A stretch of DNA of 63,235 nt from an uncultured Collinsella sp. (GCA_958429225.1 CAUAJB010000002.1:1-63235); one strand, 5' to 3'. Positions 7,860 to 16,639 are shown, counted from the first letter of the stretch. Notes: generated by a model not told the origin, from the letters alone. Translations and numbers: made by a program.

Positions 7860-8270
7860 CTAATAATGAGGACTGAAACCGTCTTCATTGGCAAGTGGGG
7901 CTCGGGCCTGAGCGTCTATGAGGCGAAAACGCGTTCCCATGCGCTCGTAGGAGGCATGAAGCGCCTCGAGATGAGATAGGATATTTGCCGGAGCTCCCTG
8001 TATCTCCATCTCGACTGAGCCGTCTTCCATGTTACGCACCCAGCCGGTGAGTGCGCGTGCCTGCGCGAGGTTGGTGTTGGTAAAGCGAAAACCAACGCCT
8101 TGGACTTGCCCCTCCCAGCGCAGGAAATAGCGCAGGGGAGTGTCTTGAGTGGCCTCGTCGCTTGCGAGCACAGTAAGCCTGCGGCGCAGCTCGAGCTCGA
8201 CGTTTGATGGTTTTTGAGGCTCTCGACTGCCGCCGGTGACGCTGGAGAAGAACGTATCGAAGAGGCCCAT
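7860..8270 (-). CDS. Acylphosphatase
   Basis: Acylphosphatases hydrolyse the carboxyl-phosphate bond of small acyl phosphates. The domain at residues 45-136 shows the signature GQVQGVGFRF, with the catalytic Arg, and GWVRNMEDGSVEMEIQG with the catalytic Asn. A roughly 45-residue N-terminal extension begins MGLFDTFFSSVTGG. The ATG at 8270 sits 3 bp from the stop of the upstream oxidoreductase gene, so the two are likely coupled. The longer open frame upstream overlaps that gene and is rejected. Confidence 0.9.
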   Translation of the reverse strand: MGLFDTFFSSVTGGSREPQKPSNVELELRRRLTVLASDEATQDTPLRYFLRWEGQVQGVGFRFTNTNLAQARALTGWVRNMEDGSVEMEIQGAPANILSHLEALHASYERMGTRFRLIDAQARAPLANEDGFSPHY

Positions 8271-8272
8271 CG

Positions 8273-9379
8273 CTATGCCTGCTTGCCTGCGTCGGCCGGG
8301 AAGGTAATGCCGGCCTGCTGGCGCACGGCATCCATGATGCGTAGTGAGACGAGTGTGACATCGCGGTAGTGGCCAAGCTCGTGGCGTCCCGCCGGGGTCT
8401 CCCAAATCTCTTCCTTGACGTTATCGATGCCGCCGATGGCGGTGATGAAGTCTGTGAGTTCGTATTCCATAGTGTTGCTCGATTTGGGCAGGTCGAGCAC
8501 GCGGCCGTTGTCGCCCTGTTCGCGCGGCGCCTCGGTCGCCGAGCCGCGTACGACGTCGCCGCGATAGTCGATGCGGACGTTGCGGGGCGTGGACAGATGG
8601 TCGATCTGGATAGTGCCACGCTCGCCTTCGATCTGCGAGGGCAGCAGGTCATTCGTAATTTTGGAGTGCGCGAGCTCGACGGAGATACGGCCACCGCCGT
8701 AGCTGGCGAGGATGGAACCGCAGCCGTCGATGGGGCCGTGCGTGAGCTGTCGCGTGGTGGGATCGAGCAGGGTGGTCATGCTCGTAAGGCCGGAGGGCAT
8801 GCCGAAAATCTCGACCATGGGCTCGACGGTGTAGACGCCAATATCCATGAGGGAACCCGAGGCCATATTGCAGTCGAAGATATTGGTGGCGCGTCCCGCG
8901 AGAATCTCGTTGTAGCGCGAGGAATATTTTCCAAAGCGCAATGAGGCGCGGCGGATGGGGGCGATCTCACCCAGGGCGTCCTCGATGGCGTGGAAGGCGG
9001 GATCGTGGAGGGGACGCATGGCCTCGAGGGCCACGACACCTGCTGCCTCGGCAGCGCGGAAGACTTCCAGCGCTTGCGCCTCGGTGGCGCAGAAGGGCTT
9101 CTCGACGATGACGTGCTTGCCACCGGCGATGCAGGCAAGGGCCTGCTCGTAGTGAAGTGCGTTGGGGCTGCCGATATAGACGGCGTCGACGTCGGCGGCT
9201 GCCGCGAGCTCATCGAGTGAAGTAAAGTTTCGCTCGCCACCGCGCTCGGCGGTAAAGGCAGCACCGCGATTGGCATCGCGCGAGAGCGTGCCCACAAACG
9301 CGGCTTGGTCGTTGGCGTTGACGACCTGGATAAAGTCGTCGGTAATCATGGATGTGCCGATGGTCGCTATACGCAGCAT
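8273..9379 (-). CDS. Gfo/Idh/MocA family NAD(P)-dependent oxidoreductase
   Basis: A 368-residue dehydrogenase with an N-terminal Rossmann fold (MLRIATIGTSMITDDF) and the family motif VIVEKPFCAT around residue 92, followed by a C-terminal alpha/beta substrate domain. Members oxidise or reduce sugars, inositols or related ketones; the substrate here is unknown. The usual GxGxxG is degenerate at the start (GTSMI). The gene is transcribed together with the acylphosphatase downstream. A second, unrelated copy of the family lies at 16640. Confidence 0.9.
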   Translation of the reverse strand: MLRIATIGTSMITDDFIQVVNANDQAAFVGTLSRDANRGAAFTAERGGERNFTSLDELAAAADVDAVYIGSPNALHYEQALACIAGGKHVIVEKPFCATEAQALEVFRAAEAAGVVALEAMRPLHDPAFHAIEDALGEIAPIRRASLRFGKYSSRYNEILAGRATNIFDCNMASGSLMDIGVYTVEPMVEIFGMPSGLTSMTTLLDPTTRQLTHGPIDGCGSILASYGGGRISVELAHSKITNDLLPSQIEGERGTIQIDHLSTPRNVRIDYRGDVVRGSATEAPREQGDNGRVLDLPKSSNTMEYELTDFITAIGGIDNVKEEIWETPAGRHELGHYRDVTLVSLRIMDAVRQQAGITFPADAGKQA

Positions 9380-9454
9380 GTATCCCCCTCGTGCCGTTCG
9401 GTTTACAGGATGAGTGTAGCGCGAAGGGGCAGGAAATAGCGTACGAAAACGCCG

Positions 9455-9940
9455 TTACAGGTCGCTCTCGTTAAAGCCGGTGTCGATATCGAGGTTGCTG
9501 CCGTCGGCCGCCGTGGTGGCGAGCTCGTCGCAGCGCTCGTTGAGCTCATGGCCGGCGTGACCCTTAACCCAGATGAACTCAACCTTGTGCTTGCTCTTTG
9601 CGGTGAGTAGGCGCTCCCACAGATCGCGGTTCTTGACGGGCTGCTTGTTGGCGGTCTTCCAGCCGCGTTTTTTCCATCCGTCAATCCAGTGCTTGTTGAA
9701 GGCGTTAACGACGTACTGCGAATCGGAATGGACTTCGACGTCGCAGGGGCGGTTGAGCGCCTCGAGTGCCACGATAACGGCCATGAGCTCCATGCGGTTG
9801 TTGGTGGTCTTGGCGTAGCCGCGCGAAAGCTCAGAGGTGAAGGTCTTGCCGGCGGGGTTGGTGTATTTGAGCACGGCGCCGTAGCCGCCGCGTCCCGGAT
9901 TTGATCGGGCCGAGCCGTCGGTATAGATGATGACCTTCAC
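9455..9940 (-). CDS. rnhA: Ribonuclease HI
   Basis: RNase HI degrades the RNA strand of RNA-DNA hybrids. The protein begins VKVIIYTDGSARSNPGRGG, with catalytic Asp in YTDGS, Glu in NRMELMAVIVALEAL, Asp in VHSDSQYVVNAF, and the final acidic residue in NERCDELA. The substrate-binding region KKRGWKTANKQPVKNRDLW is intact. The GTG at 9940 follows AAAGGAAC and gives a standard N-terminus; the longer frame is not supported. Length is 161 residues. Confidence 0.95.
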   Translation of the reverse strand: MKVIIYTDGSARSNPGRGGYGAVLKYTNPAGKTFTSELSRGYAKTTNNRMELMAVIVALEALNRPCDVEVHSDSQYVVNAFNKHWIDGWKKRGWKTANKQPVKNRDLWERLLTAKSKHKVEFIWVKGHAGHELNERCDELATTAADGSNLDIDTGFNESDL

Positions 9941-10003
9941 ATGGTTCCTTTCGTTGGGTACGTTTCGCGTGAGTGACCATTGTAGCGCCATGCCCGCCGG
10001 GGG

Positions 10004-10942
10004 CTAGCGATCTACGATTTCTACCCCGTCTTCCGACAGTTGGTTGGCATGGATGATGCGGTTGAGCTCGTCGAGGTATTGCTGCAAGAGGGGAGAGGGC
10101 TTGCGGTCGTCATGCATGATGTAGCCCACATGCATCGTCGGGGCGTCTGCCAGGGGGATCGAGGCCATGCCCCACTGCATTTCGCTGGAGAGTACGCCGG
10201 TCGACAGCGCATAGCCGTTCGAGGTGATAAGCAGGTTGGTGAGCGTCCCGCGGTCGGATACGCGGATATTGCGGTTGCAGGGAATATAGCTAAACGGTTC
10301 CTCGGCGTAATAGAAGGAGTTCGAGGTGCCTTGCTCAAAGCTGTAGCGCGTATAGGGCGTGAGGTCGGCAAGGGACAGCTGCGAACGGCGTGCGAGCGGG
10401 TGGCGTTCGCTGACGAACACGTGGACTTTTGCATCAAAGAGGGGATGAAAGCTCGCTCGGGCATCGGTAAAGGCCTTCTGCAAGACACGGGTATTAAAGT
10501 CATCCAGATAGAGGATGCCGATATCGCTGCGAAACGCGCGCACGTCGTCGATAATCTGCGCTGTGGTGGTCTCGCGCATGATGAACTCGAACTTGCTGTC
10601 GCGGCAGCGCTCGACTACGTTGACAAAGGCCTCGACCGAAAAGGCGTAGTGTTGGGCGGAAATGGCGAGGCGGGCTTGCGGGGTACCGCCGTCCTCGTAG
10701 CGGGCCTCGAGCATGTCGGCCTGCTCTACGACCTGGCGTGCATAACCCAAAAGCTCGGTGCCGTCGTTGGTGAGTGCAACACCGCGGCTGGAGCGCGTAA
10801 AGATTTCGATATGAAGTTCCTGCTCCAGGCTTTTGACGGCATTGGAGATATTGGACTGTGCCGTATAGAGGCGCTGGGCTGCGGCGTTGATCGAACCGGA
10901 CTCTGCCACGGCGATCAAAAAGCGAAGCTGTTGGAGGGTCAT
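10004..10942 (-). CDS. LysR-family transcriptional regulator divergent from metY
   Basis: A 312-residue LysR regulator: N-terminal winged helix (MTLQQLRFLIAVAESGSINAAAQRLYTAQSNISNAVKSLE, shown in two halves) and a C-terminal co-inducer domain. It is divergent from metY across a 273-bp spacer, the classic arrangement for a LysR protein controlling its neighbour. I infer a role in sulfur amino-acid control, comparable to CysB or MetR, but the effector is not predictable from sequence. Confidence 0.9.
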   Translation of the reverse strand: MTLQQLRFLIAVAESGSINAAAQRLYTAQSNISNAVKSLEQELHIEIFTRSSRGVALTNDGTELLGYARQVVEQADMLEARYEDGGTPQARLAISAQHYAFSVEAFVNVVERCRDSKFEFIMRETTTAQIIDDVRAFRSDIGILYLDDFNTRVLQKAFTDARASFHPLFDAKVHVFVSERHPLARRSQLSLADLTPYTRYSFEQGTSNSFYYAEEPFSYIPCNRNIRVSDRGTLTNLLITSNGYALSTGVLSSEMQWGMASIPLADAPTMHVGYIMHDDRKPSPLLQQYLDELNRIIHANQLSEDGVEIVDR

Positions 10943-11100
10943 CGGCGCCCGTCCTTTCGAGTGTTATCTATAAAACCGATAACAGGTTAGCGCTTTAAAG
11001 TGATTGACCGAGGAAAACAATACTCGTACTATTCAAAACACACAAAGACGGTAGGTAATTAAGCCAACTACGGAACCGGGATGCGAAAGGAGGCCCGCAT

Positions 11101-11154
11101 ATGAATTGCTTACCAAGACGAATGCCGGGCTCCTGTTTGCGCCCGTCGGCGTGA
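11101..11154 (+). CDS. Possible 17-residue leader peptide (uORF) upstream of metY
   Basis: A short reading frame encodes MNCLPRRMPGSCLRPSA and is preceded by a near-perfect Shine-Dalgarno, AAAGGAGG, 7 nt before the ATG. It ends 61 bp before the metY start. It contains two Cys codons. A 6-bp stem (CTCCTG at about 11130 with CAGGAG at about 11156) overlaps its 3' end. The features fit a translated leader that senses cysteine supply, as known for Cys-containing uORFs in other actinobacteria, but the function is inferred. Confidence 0.45.
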   Translation: MNCLPRRMPGSCLRPSA

Positions 11155-11215
11155 TCAGGAGACAGCGACTCACTTCTCTTACTCTTATTACTTTTGTTCG
11201 ATCAAGGAGATCATC

Positions 11216-12526
11216 ATGAGCCAGTTTATCAACAACCCCGAGCACACCTTTGGTTTCGATACCCTGCAGCTGCACGTTGGCCAGGAGAGCGCCGATCCTG
11301 CATCCGACTCCCGCGCCGTGCCTATCTACCAGACCACGAGCTATGTGTTCCGCAACTCCCAGCACGCCGCCGACCGCTTTGGTCTTGCCGACGCCGGTAA
11401 CATCTACGGCCGTCTGACCAACTCCACCCAGGGCGTCTTCGAGGACCGTATCGCCGCCCTCGAGGGTGGCGTGGCAGGTCTTGCCGTCGCCTCCGGTGCT
11501 GCTGCCATCACCTATACCCTGCAGGCTCTTGCCCAGGCCGGTGACCACGTGGTGGCTCAGAAGACCATCTACGGTGGCTCCTACAACCTGCTGGAGCATA
11601 CGCTCTCCCAGTTTGGCGTCGAGACCACGTTTGTCGATGCCCATAACCTTGAAGAGGTCGAGGGTGCCATCAAGGACAACACCACGGTCATCTATCTCGA
11701 GACGCTCGGCAACCCCAACTCCGACATCCCCAACATCGACGCCATCTCCGAGATCGCCAAGAAGCACGGTCTGCCGGTTGTCGTCGACAACACCTTCGGC
11801 ACCCCGTATCTGCTCCGTCCGCTGGAGCATGGTGCCAATATCGTCGTCCACTCCGCAACCAAGTTCATCGGCGGCCACGGCACCTCGCTGGGCGGTGTGA
11901 TCGTCGACGGCGGTAACTTCGATTGGAAGGCGAGCGGAAAGTACGCCCAGATTGCTGAGCCCAACCCCTCCTACCACGGTGTCTCGTTTGCCGAGGCTGC
12001 CGGTCCCGCCGCCTTTGCAACCTATGTCCGCGCTATCCTGCTGCGTGACGAGGGCGCTTGCATCAGTCCGTTCAACGCCTGGGTCCTGCTCCAGGGCACC
12101 GAGACTCTGTCGCTGCGCGTTGACCGTCATGTCGAGAACACCAAGAAGGTCGTTGAGTTCCTGGCTGGTGACAGCCACGTCGCCAAGGTGAACCACCCGA
12201 GCCTGCCTGAGCACCCCGATCACGAGCTCTATCAGAAGTACTTCCCCCGTGGCGGTGCCTCGATCTTTACCTTTGAGATTAAGGGTGGCCAGGAGGCAGC
12301 TTGGAAGTTCATCGATCATCTGCAGGTGTTCTCGCTGCTCGCCAACGTGGCCGACGTCAAGTCGCTCGTCGTGCACCCGGCTACCACCACGCACTCCCAG
12401 CTCTCTGCCGAGGAGCTCGCCGAGCAGAACATCACGCCCTCCACGATCCGTCTTTCCATCGGTACCGAGAACGCCGAGGATATCATTTGGGATCTGAAGC
12501 AGGCCTTCGCCGCGCTGGACGAGTAA
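11216..12526 (+). CDS. metY: O-acetylhomoserine aminocarboxypropyltransferase (PLP enzyme)
   Basis: This gamma-family PLP enzyme makes homocysteine (or methionine precursors) from O-acetylhomoserine and sulfide in the cytosol. At 436 residues it has the MetY length. The PLP lysine lies in VVHSATKFIGGHGTSLGGV, preceded by VVDNTFGTPYLLRPLEHGAN; the characteristic long C-terminal region with SLLANVADVKSLVVHPATTTH is present. ATG 11216 has an AAGGAG site. The divergent LysR gene is the probable regulator, and the upstream leader may add a second level of control. A strong terminator follows. Confidence 0.95.
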   Translation: MSQFINNPEHTFGFDTLQLHVGQESADPASDSRAVPIYQTTSYVFRNSQHAADRFGLADAGNIYGRLTNSTQGVFEDRIAALEGGVAGLAVASGAAAITYTLQALAQAGDHVVAQKTIYGGSYNLLEHTLSQFGVETTFVDAHNLEEVEGAIKDNTTVIYLETLGNPNSDIPNIDAISEIAKKHGLPVVVDNTFGTPYLLRPLEHGANIVVHSATKFIGGHGTSLGGVIVDGGNFDWKASGKYAQIAEPNPSYHGVSFAEAAGPAAFATYVRAILLRDEGACISPFNAWVLLQGTETLSLRVDRHVENTKKVVEFLAGDSHVAKVNHPSLPEHPDHELYQKYFPRGGASIFTFEIKGGQEAAWKFIDHLQVFSLLANVADVKSLVVHPATTTHSQLSAEELAEQNITPSTIRLSIGTENAEDIIWDLKQAFAALDE

Positions 12527-12586
12527 GGCGACTTGTGCAAGGACCCCTTGCGACTCGATAGGTATAACTGCATAAAATGCCTGCTC

Positions 12587-12628
12587 AAGGCGCCTGTGCG
12601 AACAATGGTTGCACAGGCGCCTTATTTG
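12587..12628 (+). terminator. Terminator after metY
   Basis: A perfect 13-bp stem (AAGGCGCCTGTGC with GCACAGGCGCCTT) with an 11-nt loop is followed by a short T-rich stretch. The 12630-12838 remainder of the spacer is leader for the next gene and shows a TTGACG element near 12720 but no further gene. Confidence 0.85.
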
Positions 12629-12838
12629 CATAGAGAGGGTGCAAAAACAGGGTTTTTGACACGCTTTATGCATTCGAGTTGTGGAAAACTCCTGTTGAGA
12701 GGATGTGAGTTTTACGCAATTGACGTGCGCCTTTTAAGTAAAACCGCAGGTCGCGATTTGCTCGGGGTACTATGCAGCGCGATCGAATCACACGCAGCTC
12801 AAACGCAGCAAAAACGCACTACGGAGGTTTCCAGCTAC

Positions 12839-13612
12839 ATGAGGATTGATTCACGAAAACCGAAAACCGCCGCCCTTTCCGCCGCTCTGACCGTGGCACT
12901 TTTGGCGGGCGCCGGTGCAACTGATGCCCACGCCGCAACACTGTCCGATACGGTTGGATCTACTCCGTCCGAGACGACGCTGGTGCAGCCCGTTGACTAT
13001 CGTGGCGATGGTTATGGTTCCATGCAGGAGTGGAACGCCTCGATGGAGGCCAAGCGCGATTCCCTGGAGATGCGCGCTCAGATCATCATGAATATGTATG
13101 GCGACTATGCCACCGATGACGAGCGCGCTGTGCTGCAGGGTTGCATCGACGGTGCGGGTAGCCTGTTGACGATGGGGGAGGTCGACGCCAAGTCGACCGA
13201 GCTCGATGAGCTGCGCGCTGCGCTTGAGGATGCCAAGTGCGAAGCGCTCGAGGCTGCCGCCGAGGCGGAGGCTGCCGAGGCCGCCCAGGCTTCGTACTAC
13301 AACGCCGGTTATACTCCGCCTTACGCGTCTGCCGCGTCCTACGCGAACGGATCGGGCCTGACGCGCTCTGCGGGTGTCAATAACTACAACGGGCGCCGCG
13401 AGACCTATTACAGCAGCAATGTGCTTTATCACTATCGCACGGGCGAATGGACTCAGGATTCTGAGGGCTTCTGGCGCGATTCCGACGGCTATTACGTTGT
13501 TGCCGCGGGCGATATGGCCCAGGGCTCGACCTTTACGGGCTCCAAGGGTGATTGCAAGGTCTATGACTCCGGCTGCGCTGCCGGAACCACCGACTACTAC
13601 ACCGGTTGGTAA
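12839..13612 (+). CDS. Secreted protein with coiled-coil segment and C-terminal Tyr/Gly-rich domain
   Basis: A 257-residue protein. A signal peptide is clear at residues 1-33 (RKPKTAALSAALTVALLAG, then AHA-A). A charged helical region rich in Ala and Glu follows (about 60-160), then a low-complexity Tyr/Ala stretch. The last 70 residues end in GYYVVAAGDMAQGS...GDCKVYDSGCAAGTTDYYTGW, which resembles a small beta-barrel-like module found at the end of other secreted Gram-positive proteins. ATG 12839 has TACGGAGG. The long upstream open frame is not coding. Function unknown; a cell-envelope role is likely. Confidence 0.8.
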   Translation: MRIDSRKPKTAALSAALTVALLAGAGATDAHAATLSDTVGSTPSETTLVQPVDYRGDGYGSMQEWNASMEAKRDSLEMRAQIIMNMYGDYATDDERAVLQGCIDGAGSLLTMGEVDAKSTELDELRAALEDAKCEALEAAAEAEAAEAAQASYYNAGYTPPYASAASYANGSGLTRSAGVNNYNGRRETYYSSNVLYHYRTGEWTQDSEGFWRDSDGYYVVAAGDMAQGSTFTGSKGDCKVYDSGCAAGTTDYYTGW

Positions 13613-13642
13613 TCTGCCATAAGCAAAATAGGCACATGATGG

Positions 13643-13692
13643 GCGGGCGTCTTTACTGAGCTTTTAGGCAACGTAAAGCCGCCCGTTCTTTA
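13643..13692 (+). terminator. Terminator after the secreted protein gene
   Basis: Arms CGGGCGTCTTTAC and GTAAAGCCGCCCG pair with one mismatch around a loop of about 19 nt, followed by TTCTTT. Confidence 0.65.
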
Positions 13693-13801
13693 TGTGCGTT
13701 CGAGTTAACAGAGCCCTTACCGTGGCGGTACGCTGGGCGTATGGATGCGGGGCACACTAGTTCATGAGAAATAAGGTCTTTCTCGTGGAGGAAGTGGTCT
13801 T

Positions 13802-14008
13802 GTGAACGCTCGAGATATCGCCGTTGCCGCCATTGCATTGACGCTTGGTTGCCTTGGTCCTACGGCCGCGCTCGTCGCAGGTGTGCAGGGGTCTTGTGGG
13901 GCTGCCTCTATTGTGGTCGGCGCGCTGATCGCGGCCACGCTGCTGGGAAGCGCAGGCGTGGTTCTTTGCCGCGACGATGAGGACGAGGTGCCGGGGTCGC
14001 AACGCTAA
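13802..14008 (+). CDS. Small two-helix membrane protein
   Basis: A 68-residue protein of unknown function. Two hydrophobic stretches (about residues 7-26 and 33-55) would span the membrane as a hairpin, and the tail is acidic (CRDDEDEVPGSQR). The GTG start is preceded by GTGGAGGAAG. A strong hairpin terminator follows directly, so it is a self-contained transcription unit. I do not recognise a family. Confidence 0.6.
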   Translation: MNARDIAVAAIALTLGCLGPTAALVAGVQGSCGAASIVVGALIAATLLGSAGVVLCRDDEDEVPGSQR

Positions 14009-14049
14009 CTGTTGTGAGATCGGCCGCCGGTCATAGACGAAGATGAAGG

Positions 14050-14084
14050 CCGCCGCAGGGGAAAGGTTCCCTTGCGGCGGTTTT
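14050..14084 (+). terminator. Terminator after the small membrane protein gene
   Basis: A 14-bp stem (CCGCCGCAGGGGAA with TTCCCTTGCGGCGG, one G-U pair) with a 3-nt loop and TTTT. It may also serve the convergent panE transcript. Confidence 0.85.
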
Positions 14085-14117
14085 GCTGTTAAGGCTGTTG
14101 AATGCGGCGCGTCGGCG

Positions 14118-15032
14118 CTACCAGCTTTTCTCGATATCGCGGATGCGCCGATAGAGCCACTCGTTTTGCGGTGCCTGGATATCGTGTTTGGCTGCGAGGC
14201 GGCAGATGGTGCCCGCGAACTCATCAACCTCGGTTTTGCGCCTTGCGATGCGGTCTTGAGCCATCGAGGGCATATCGGCGGGGTCGATTCCCTCGATGAG
14301 GTGCACCATTTGCGTCAGATCTGCCTCGGTCAGCTCAACGTCCTCGGCGTTGGCGACCGCAAGCGTTTCGCGCATGGCGGAGACAAAACAGCGGCGCTGC
14401 TCGGAGCCCGGCTCCGTGGCGCTTCCGTAGGTCCCGCCGTAGGCCATGCAGGTCTGGTTGATGCCGTCGTTGAGCATGAGTTTGGCCCACATGCGGTGCG
14501 CAATGTCGCTCTCGACGGTATGGGCGATGCCGCAGCGCGTATAGAGCTCGTCGATAGCGGCGACGGTCGCGGGGTCCGTGCCGGCCGCCGCGCCAAAGCG
14601 GATCTCGCCCGCATTGGTAAAGGTGAGCGCGCCGTTGAGGAACACGGCGTCCATGCCCTGGCAGATACCAAGAACGGTATGCTCCCAGCCAAAGCGTTCG
14701 GCAATCTTTTGCTCGCTCGTAATGCCGTTGCATAGCGAGGCGATGAGCGTGTTGGGTCCCACGACGCGCTCCATAGTCTTGAGTGCTTGGTCGAGACCGG
14801 TGGTCTTGACTGTCAGGATGACCAGATCGGCGGGCGTCGCCTCGCTGGCGCGGACGGACGTGAGATCGCAGGGCTTGCCGTTGACAGTGAGCGCATCGCC
14901 CGCGTGACGCTCAAAACGGGTGTCATCCATAACGTATTCGACGGCGTCATTGCCGAGGGCCCTGGCAATCATGCTGCCGTAGAGCAGGCCGACGCCGCCC
15001 TTGCCGATAAAAGCGACCTTGTTGATCTGCAT
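14118..15032 (-). CDS. panE: 2-dehydropantoate 2-reductase (ketopantoate reductase)
   Basis: PanE reduces 2-dehydropantoate to pantoate with NADPH in pantothenate/CoA synthesis. The N-terminal Rossmann motif is FIGKGGVGLLYG. The catalytic Lys region is seen in MWAKLMLNDGINQTC, and the family's SLCNGITSEQKI is present. At 304 residues the length is normal. The ATG at 15032 (MQINKVAFIG) is preferred because the GGGGAG site is 8 nt upstream; an ATG three codons earlier would be too close to it. Proteins of this family can also reduce other 2-keto acids. Confidence 0.88.
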   Translation of the reverse strand: MQINKVAFIGKGGVGLLYGSMIARALGNDAVEYVMDDTRFERHAGDALTVNGKPCDLTSVRASEATPADLVILTVKTTGLDQALKTMERVVGPNTLIASLCNGITSEQKIAERFGWEHTVLGICQGMDAVFLNGALTFTNAGEIRFGAAAGTDPATVAAIDELYTRCGIAHTVESDIAHRMWAKLMLNDGINQTCMAYGGTYGSATEPGSEQRRCFVSAMRETLAVANAEDVELTEADLTQMVHLIEGIDPADMPSMAQDRIARRKTEVDEFAGTICRLAAKHDIQAPQNEWLYRRIRDIEKSW

Positions 15033-15054
15033 GTGAATCATCTCCCCATGTAAA

Positions 15055-15220
15055 AGGCGCCCGCGTAAGGGGCGCCTGATGGATTGTATGCTGCCAGGGT
15101 GATTGGTGGGTGCGCGGGGCGGCTGTTATAAAAAAGAAACGTTTGCCTGGACGCTACGCTGCAGGGCAGACCGCAAAGACATGCGCGTGGTCATGCCCGG
15201 CTCCTTTCATCGGGCTTTTT
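15055..15220 (+). other. Non-coding spacer with two hairpins between panE and the aldo/keto reductase
   Basis: The 325-bp spacer (15033-15357) holds a GC-rich hairpin at 15055-15076 (AGGCGCC with GGCGCCT) and, at 15194-15220, a terminator-like stem (GCCCG with CGGGC) followed by TTTTT in the plus direction. No plus-strand gene lies upstream of this terminator. Between them is a promoter-like TATAAA stretch at about 15128. A small RNA transcribed from about 15140 to 15220, or premature termination in a leader, are possible readings. I found no match to known structural RNAs. Confidence 0.4.
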
Positions 15221-15357
15221 GCTGATGTTAAAGCGGTGCCGTGACGGCTCGATTTCTGCTGCGTTACGATACGTTCTCGATTGCGATTCCACGATGTTTC
15301 GGCTGCGTGACCATTGTGTTTCGCCTTGCCGGGGCGCTGATGGCGAAGGGAGGGGCC

Positions 15358-16548
15358 GTGCAATACCGTGTTGACCCCAAAAGTGGTAACCGAATATCCG
15401 CTCTGGGTCTGGGCTGCATGAGGTTTCCCGGTGCGCCGGGACACCCCGATGCGAAGACCGCCGACGCTATCATCTCCCGTGCGGTGGAGCAGGGGATTAA
15501 CTACCTGGACACGGCCTATCTCTATCCCGGCAACGAGGCGTGCATGGGCGCTTCGCTTGAACGATTGGGGCTGCGTGACCGGGTGTTGCTGGCGACCAAG
15601 TTGCCGCATGCTTCGTGCAAGTGTGCGGAGGATTTCGACCGGTTCTTCGATGAGCAATTGCGCCGCCTGCGGACCGACCATATCGACTATTACCTCATGC
15701 ACAACATTACCTCGCCCGCCCAGTGGGAACGTGTGGTGGCGTTGGGCATCGAGGACTGGATTGCGCGCCAAAAGGCTTCGGGGCGCATTCGCCAGATCGG
15801 TTTTTCGTACCACGGCAGTGCGGCGGACTTCCTCACGATGCTCGATGCGTATGTGTGGGACTTTTGCCAGATCCAGTACAACTACGCTGGAGAGCGATAT
15901 CAGGCGGGAACGGCGGGGCTCATGGCCGCCGCCGAGCGAGGTCTCGCGGTGTTTGTGATGGAGCCGCTTTTGGGCGGACGCTTGGCAGGCAAATTGCCTC
16001 CGCGGGCGCGCGCTGTTCTCGATGGTGCATGCGATCGGCATTTGCATACGCCTGCCGCTTGGGGGCTCTCGTGGGTGTGGAATCATCCCCAGGTGACCAT
16101 GTTGCTTTCTGGTATGACCGATACCGCGCAAGTGGACGAGAATTCGTCACTGGCAGACCTCGCGTTGCCGAATTCGATGACGGCCAACCAGCTCGACACG
16201 ATTGCGCGCGTGTTGATGGAGTTTGAGAAATCGAACCGTGTGCCCTGCACGGGATGCGGCTACTGCATGCCATGTCCCAAGGGTATTAACATTCCCGGCT
16301 GCTTTGCCGCTTACAACGCGAGCTACGCGCACAGCTGGTTTACGGGGCTGTCTCAATACTTTACGGCGAGCGCGGTGCGCACGAGCGAGCCCAAGCTGGT
16401 GAGCAATTGCGTCAAGTGCGGTAAATGCGCACGTCACTGCCCGCAGCACATCGATATTCCCGAGCGTCTCGATGACGTGCGCCGACGTTTCCAGCCTGGC
16501 CCCGTAACGGCTGTGCTTAAAGCCTTCCGCACAACGCGCTCCTCATGA
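15358..16548 (+). CDS. Aldo/keto reductase with C-terminal 4Fe-4S domain
   Basis: A 396-residue fusion. Residues 1-280 form an aldo/keto reductase barrel (SALGLGCMRFPG, the DTAYLY catalytic Tyr region, HIDYYLMHN). Residues 290-380 hold two cysteine clusters, CTGCGYCMPCPKGINIPGC and CVKCGKCARHCPQHIDIP, both ferredoxin-like. The layout is common in anaerobes and suggests electron transfer between Fe-S clusters and NAD(P)H, but the substrate is unknown. The GTG at 15358 has GGGAGG directly upstream; an ATG at 15340 is an alternative. Confidence 0.93.
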   Translation: MQYRVDPKSGNRISALGLGCMRFPGAPGHPDAKTADAIISRAVEQGINYLDTAYLYPGNEACMGASLERLGLRDRVLLATKLPHASCKCAEDFDRFFDEQLRRLRTDHIDYYLMHNITSPAQWERVVALGIEDWIARQKASGRIRQIGFSYHGSAADFLTMLDAYVWDFCQIQYNYAGERYQAGTAGLMAAAERGLAVFVMEPLLGGRLAGKLPPRARAVLDGACDRHLHTPAAWGLSWVWNHPQVTMLLSGMTDTAQVDENSSLADLALPNSMTANQLDTIARVLMEFEKSNRVPCTGCGYCMPCPKGINIPGCFAAYNASYAHSWFTGLSQYFTASAVRTSEPKLVSNCVKCGKCARHCPQHIDIPERLDDVRRRFQPGPVTAVLKAFRTTRSS

Positions 16549-16560
16549 TCCTTTTATATC

Positions 16561-16623
16561 TTGTGATGGAATAGTTCCTGTTTGCGGCAGAATAGGGCGA
16601 TAGCAGGAACTATTTCGCCGCAA
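16561..16623. repeat. Hairpin repeat, copy A, upstream of an oxidoreductase gene
   Basis: Two 20-nt arms (16561-16580 and 16604-16623) pair with 16 Watson-Crick pairs, 3 G-U pairs and one mismatch, around a 23-nt loop containing TTTGCGGCAGAATAGGGC. The flanks CCTTTTATA and CAACTGATGGGAGG are shared with copy B at 17742-17804. The arms differ between copies but each copy pairs internally. The right flank includes the ribosome binding site of the next gene. Confidence 0.85.
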
Positions 16624-16639
16624 CTGATGGGAGGCTATC

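Noticed and set aside
10943..11215. SAM-type riboswitch in the metY leader
   Set aside because: I looked for the conserved SAM-I/SAM-IV core pattern and did not see it; a translated leader is better supported.
11033..12673. A 546-codon open frame on the minus strand opposite metY
   Set aside because: It mirrors a strong, conserved metY in the other strand, has no ribosome binding site and no recognisable domain; long antisense frames are common in high-GC DNA.
15193..15225. A 10-codon frame ending in Cys (MPGSFHRAFC)
   Set aside because: It has no ribosome binding site and overlaps a terminator-like hairpin, so it is probably chance.
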